A stretch of 64,000 bases of DNA from Caenispirillum salinarum_A. GTDB taxonomy: Bacteria > Pseudomonadota > Alphaproteobacteria > Rhodospirillales > Rhodospirillaceae. The position numbers were made by a program, and so were the translations under genes. Below, one piece after another: positions 62,420-64,000 of this stretch. The notes below the pieces were generated by a model, which was given only the letters and a program-made list of their open reading frames with translations, ran no database searches and had not been told where the DNA came from. Within the stretch, counting starts at the first letter, position 1; each line of letters opens with the position of its first letter. The DNA lies in contig NZ_CP085224.1 in assembly GCF_044803115.1 (NCBI RefSeq), positions 372,001 to 436,000 on the forward strand, given 5' to 3'.

Positions 62420-63835
62420 ATGCTTGAACACGATATTGACGTCGAGGGCCTCGCGCGGGACCTCGACATCGAGAACAAGGCCATCCAGCAGGGGCAGATG
62501 AACCAGCCGGGCCCCGGCGCGACCGAGTTCGACGTCCCCCAGCGCGACATCGTCCAGCGCATCGGCGAATTGCTCGACCAGGCCCGGCGGGAAAGCCGCG
62601 ACGTGCTGGACAGCCACAAGACGCGCCGCGAACAGATCGAGCGCGAGATGGCGAACCTGCGCATCGAGGACATCCCCAAGGAGGCCGATTCCGCCATCGA
62701 GCGGGCCGAGCATGAACACCGGCCGGGCCTGGTGAAGGCCCGGGAACACGAACGCAGGATGCTGCGCGAGGTCCGCGTGTTCCAGGCCCGCCACAAATGC
62801 CGGCGGGAGCCGTCGTACCCCGACTCCTTCATTCTGCACTGGGCCGTCGTGGGCGGGATCGTGCTGGCCGAATCCATCGCAAACAGCTACTTCTTCGCCA
62901 AGGGCAGCGATCTCGGGCTGCTCGGCGGCCTGTTCCAGGCGCTGCTGATCTCGCTGGTGAACGTCGTGCCGGCGCTGCTGATCGGCTCGCGCGTGCTGCC
63001 CTATCTTCATCCGCTGGTCGACCAGAACCTGCGCATGGCGGCATCGGCGGGGCTGAGCCTGTACGGCGTTCTGCTGCTGACGTTCAACCTGGCGGTCGCC
63101 CACTACCGGGCGGTTCTGGAGTCCGACCCCTTCACGGCCATCGTCCAGGCCATTCCCAACCTCATCCGCTCGCCGTTCGGCATCAACAACCTGGACGCCT
63201 GGATCCTGTTCGGGCTGGGCACCGTCTTCGCCATCATCGCCATGATCAAGGCCTTCAAGGCCGACGATCCGTTGCCCGGCTACGGCCGCCTGCACCGCGC
63301 CTACAAGGAGGCGGAGGCCAACTATCTGGAACGGCGCCAGGCCATCACCACGGCCATCAACGGCGCCATCGACGAACACCGGGTGAAGGCCGACGCCATG
63401 GTCGCCACCGGGCAGGCGCACGTGCGCGAGTACAGCGACCTGATCGACCGGTCGCGCGCCGTCTGCAACGACTACACCCGGCACGCCAACGCGCTTGAGG
63501 AAGCCTGCAACCTGCTGCTGTTCACCTATCGCGCGCAGAACTCGGAAATCCGCACGGCGAACAATCCGCCGTACTGGAACGACAAGTACAGCTTCGGCAA
63601 GCACCTGCGCATGGCGCTTCCCGACCTCAAGGACGAGGAGCGCAACCTTGAGCAGTTCAACGTGGCGGTCAAGGACATGCGGGGCAAGATCGGGGATACG
63701 CTGGACGCGCTGCGCAGCCTGAACAGCCGGAAGCTCGAGGACACCAGCGCCTTCTTCCGTGAGGTCGAGGAGGAGGCGGAGCGGCTTCTCAAGCGGGACG
63801 GCCCCGCGCCGGCCGCCGGCGCCGCGGCCGCGTGA
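62420..63835 (+). CDS. Unidentified membrane protein with flanking coiled coils (471 aa)
   Basis: I cannot assign a family. A charged N-terminal region of about 130 residues has strong coiled-coil character (for example DQARRESRDVLDSHKTRREQ and EHRPGLVKAREHERRMLR). Four membrane helices follow between about residues 138 and 290 (ILHWAVVGGIVLAESIAN; ALLISLVNVVPALLIGSRV; GLSLYGVLLLTFNLAVAHY; AWILFGLGTVFAIIAMIKAF). A second cytoplasmic helical region of about 180 residues ends in a Pro/Ala tail. There is no signal peptide, enzyme motif or nucleotide site. GGGGG lies 5 nt before the ATG. The next gene starts 9 nt downstream, so they form an operon cut by the window edge. Confidence 0.88.
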   Translation: MLEHDIDVEGLARDLDIENKAIQQGQMNQPGPGATEFDVPQRDIVQRIGELLDQARRESRDVLDSHKTRREQIEREMANLRIEDIPKEADSAIERAEHEHRPGLVKAREHERRMLREVRVFQARHKCRREPSYPDSFILHWAVVGGIVLAESIANSYFFAKGSDLGLLGGLFQALLISLVNVVPALLIGSRVLPYLHPLVDQNLRMAASAGLSLYGVLLLTFNLAVAHYRAVLESDPFTAIVQAIPNLIRSPFGINNLDAWILFGLGTVFAIIAMIKAFKADDPLPGYGRLHRAYKEAEANYLERRQAITTAINGAIDEHRVKADAMVATGQAHVREYSDLIDRSRAVCNDYTRHANALEEACNLLLFTYRAQNSEIRTANNPPYWNDKYSFGKHLRMALPDLKDEERNLEQFNVAVKDMRGKIGDTLDALRSLNSRKLEDTSAFFREVEEEAERLLKRDGPAPAAGAAAA

Positions 63836-63844
63836 AGGTGATCC

Positions 63845-64000
63845 ATGCCCGCGCGGAAGAAAAAGAACCTGAGCAAGAAGGACCGCCAGGGCCTCGCCAT
63901 CATCGCCGGCATCGGCGTGGTGCTGCTGGCACTGATCGGCGTGCGGCTGGCCGTGGGCGACTCCCGGGCCTACGACCCCGAGACGTTCTGCCCGGTCGAT
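63845..64000 (+). CDS. Start of a membrane-anchored protein of unknown function (truncated by window end)
   Basis: The first 52 codons are open to the window end. A basic head (MPARKKKNLSKKDRQG) precedes one membrane helix (LAIIAGIGVVLLALIGVRLAV), then a short segment ending YDPETFCPVD. The layout predicts a cytoplasmic head and a periplasmic body, or an uncleaved anchor. GAAGGTG lies 4 nt before the ATG, and the spacing of 9 nt from the previous stop indicates co-translation. The function cannot be read from this fragment. Confidence 0.75.
   Translation, partial: MPARKKKNLSKKDRQGLAIIAGIGVVLLALIGVRLAVGDSRAYDPETFCPVD

Overview
The window reads as ordinary chromosome of a GC-rich alphaproteobacterium, most likely Rhodospirillales-like. 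I infer this from gene content and order: the rnd-kdsD-lptC-lptA-lptB-rpoN-ptsN block, an NDUFA9-type protein, the ethylmalonyl-CoA pathway pair mcl/mch, a two-subunit-anchor sdhCDAB operon, and uniform strong codon bias. Genes are densely packed on both strands. I saw no insertion sequence, prophage, integrase or CRISPR array.

Layout. 1-4.2 kb: a small hypothetical gene, a LuxO-like sigma-54 activator and a divergent MscS-type channel. 4.2-10.9 kb (minus strand): ptsN, rpoN, the LPS-export genes lptB/lptA/lptC, kdsD and a short ribonuclease D. 11.0-15.1 kb: tRNA-Leu(CAG), a LysE exporter, an NDUFA9-like reductase, an uncharacterised membrane protein and uppP. 15.3-21.4 kb: gltD-gltB closed by a strong terminator. 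21.7-24.0 kb (minus strand): a SEC-C protein, two small genes and a PfkB kinase. 24.1-30.6 kb: a signalling block of two related sensor kinases and a LuxR-type regulator. 30.6-35.4 kb: a methyltransferase-fold protein, coaBC, an Rrf2 regulator, cysK with an operator-like promoter, and moeB. 35.4-41 kb (minus strand): ftsK, an aminotransferase, a periplasmic rhodanese and an uncharacterised protein. 41-45.8 kb: truA, an SMR transporter, a metallo-beta-lactamase/double-rhodanese protein and a chemoreceptor. 45.9-55.7 kb: a hybrid PAS kinase, tldD, DUF3422, yciB, a second LysE exporter, a receiver protein paired with a globin-coupled diguanylate cyclase, and pdxY. 56.1-62.1 kb: mcl, a palindromic element, mch, and sdhCDAB. 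62.4-64 kb: an unidentified membrane protein and the start of a second unknown membrane-anchored gene cut by the window edge.

How the genes work together. Central carbon metabolism is represented by malyl-CoA/methylmalyl-CoA lyase and mesaconyl-CoA hydratase of C2 assimilation, with succinate dehydrogenase next to them. Nitrogen and sulfur assimilation appear as GltBD with RpoN/PtsN, and as cysK with a probable local Rrf2 repressor plus two sulfur-transfer proteins. Envelope biogenesis is covered by kdsD/lptABC and uppP. A large share of the window is signal transduction: one sigma-54 activator, three sensor kinases, two single-domain-type regulators, a chemoreceptor and a cyclic-di-GMP synthase.

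The least explained parts are the membrane gene pair at the right edge, the roughly 190-bp palindromic element between mcl and mch, the structured gap upstream of mcl, and the missing hpf gene between rpoN and ptsN. All family assignments come from reading motifs, not from database searches.
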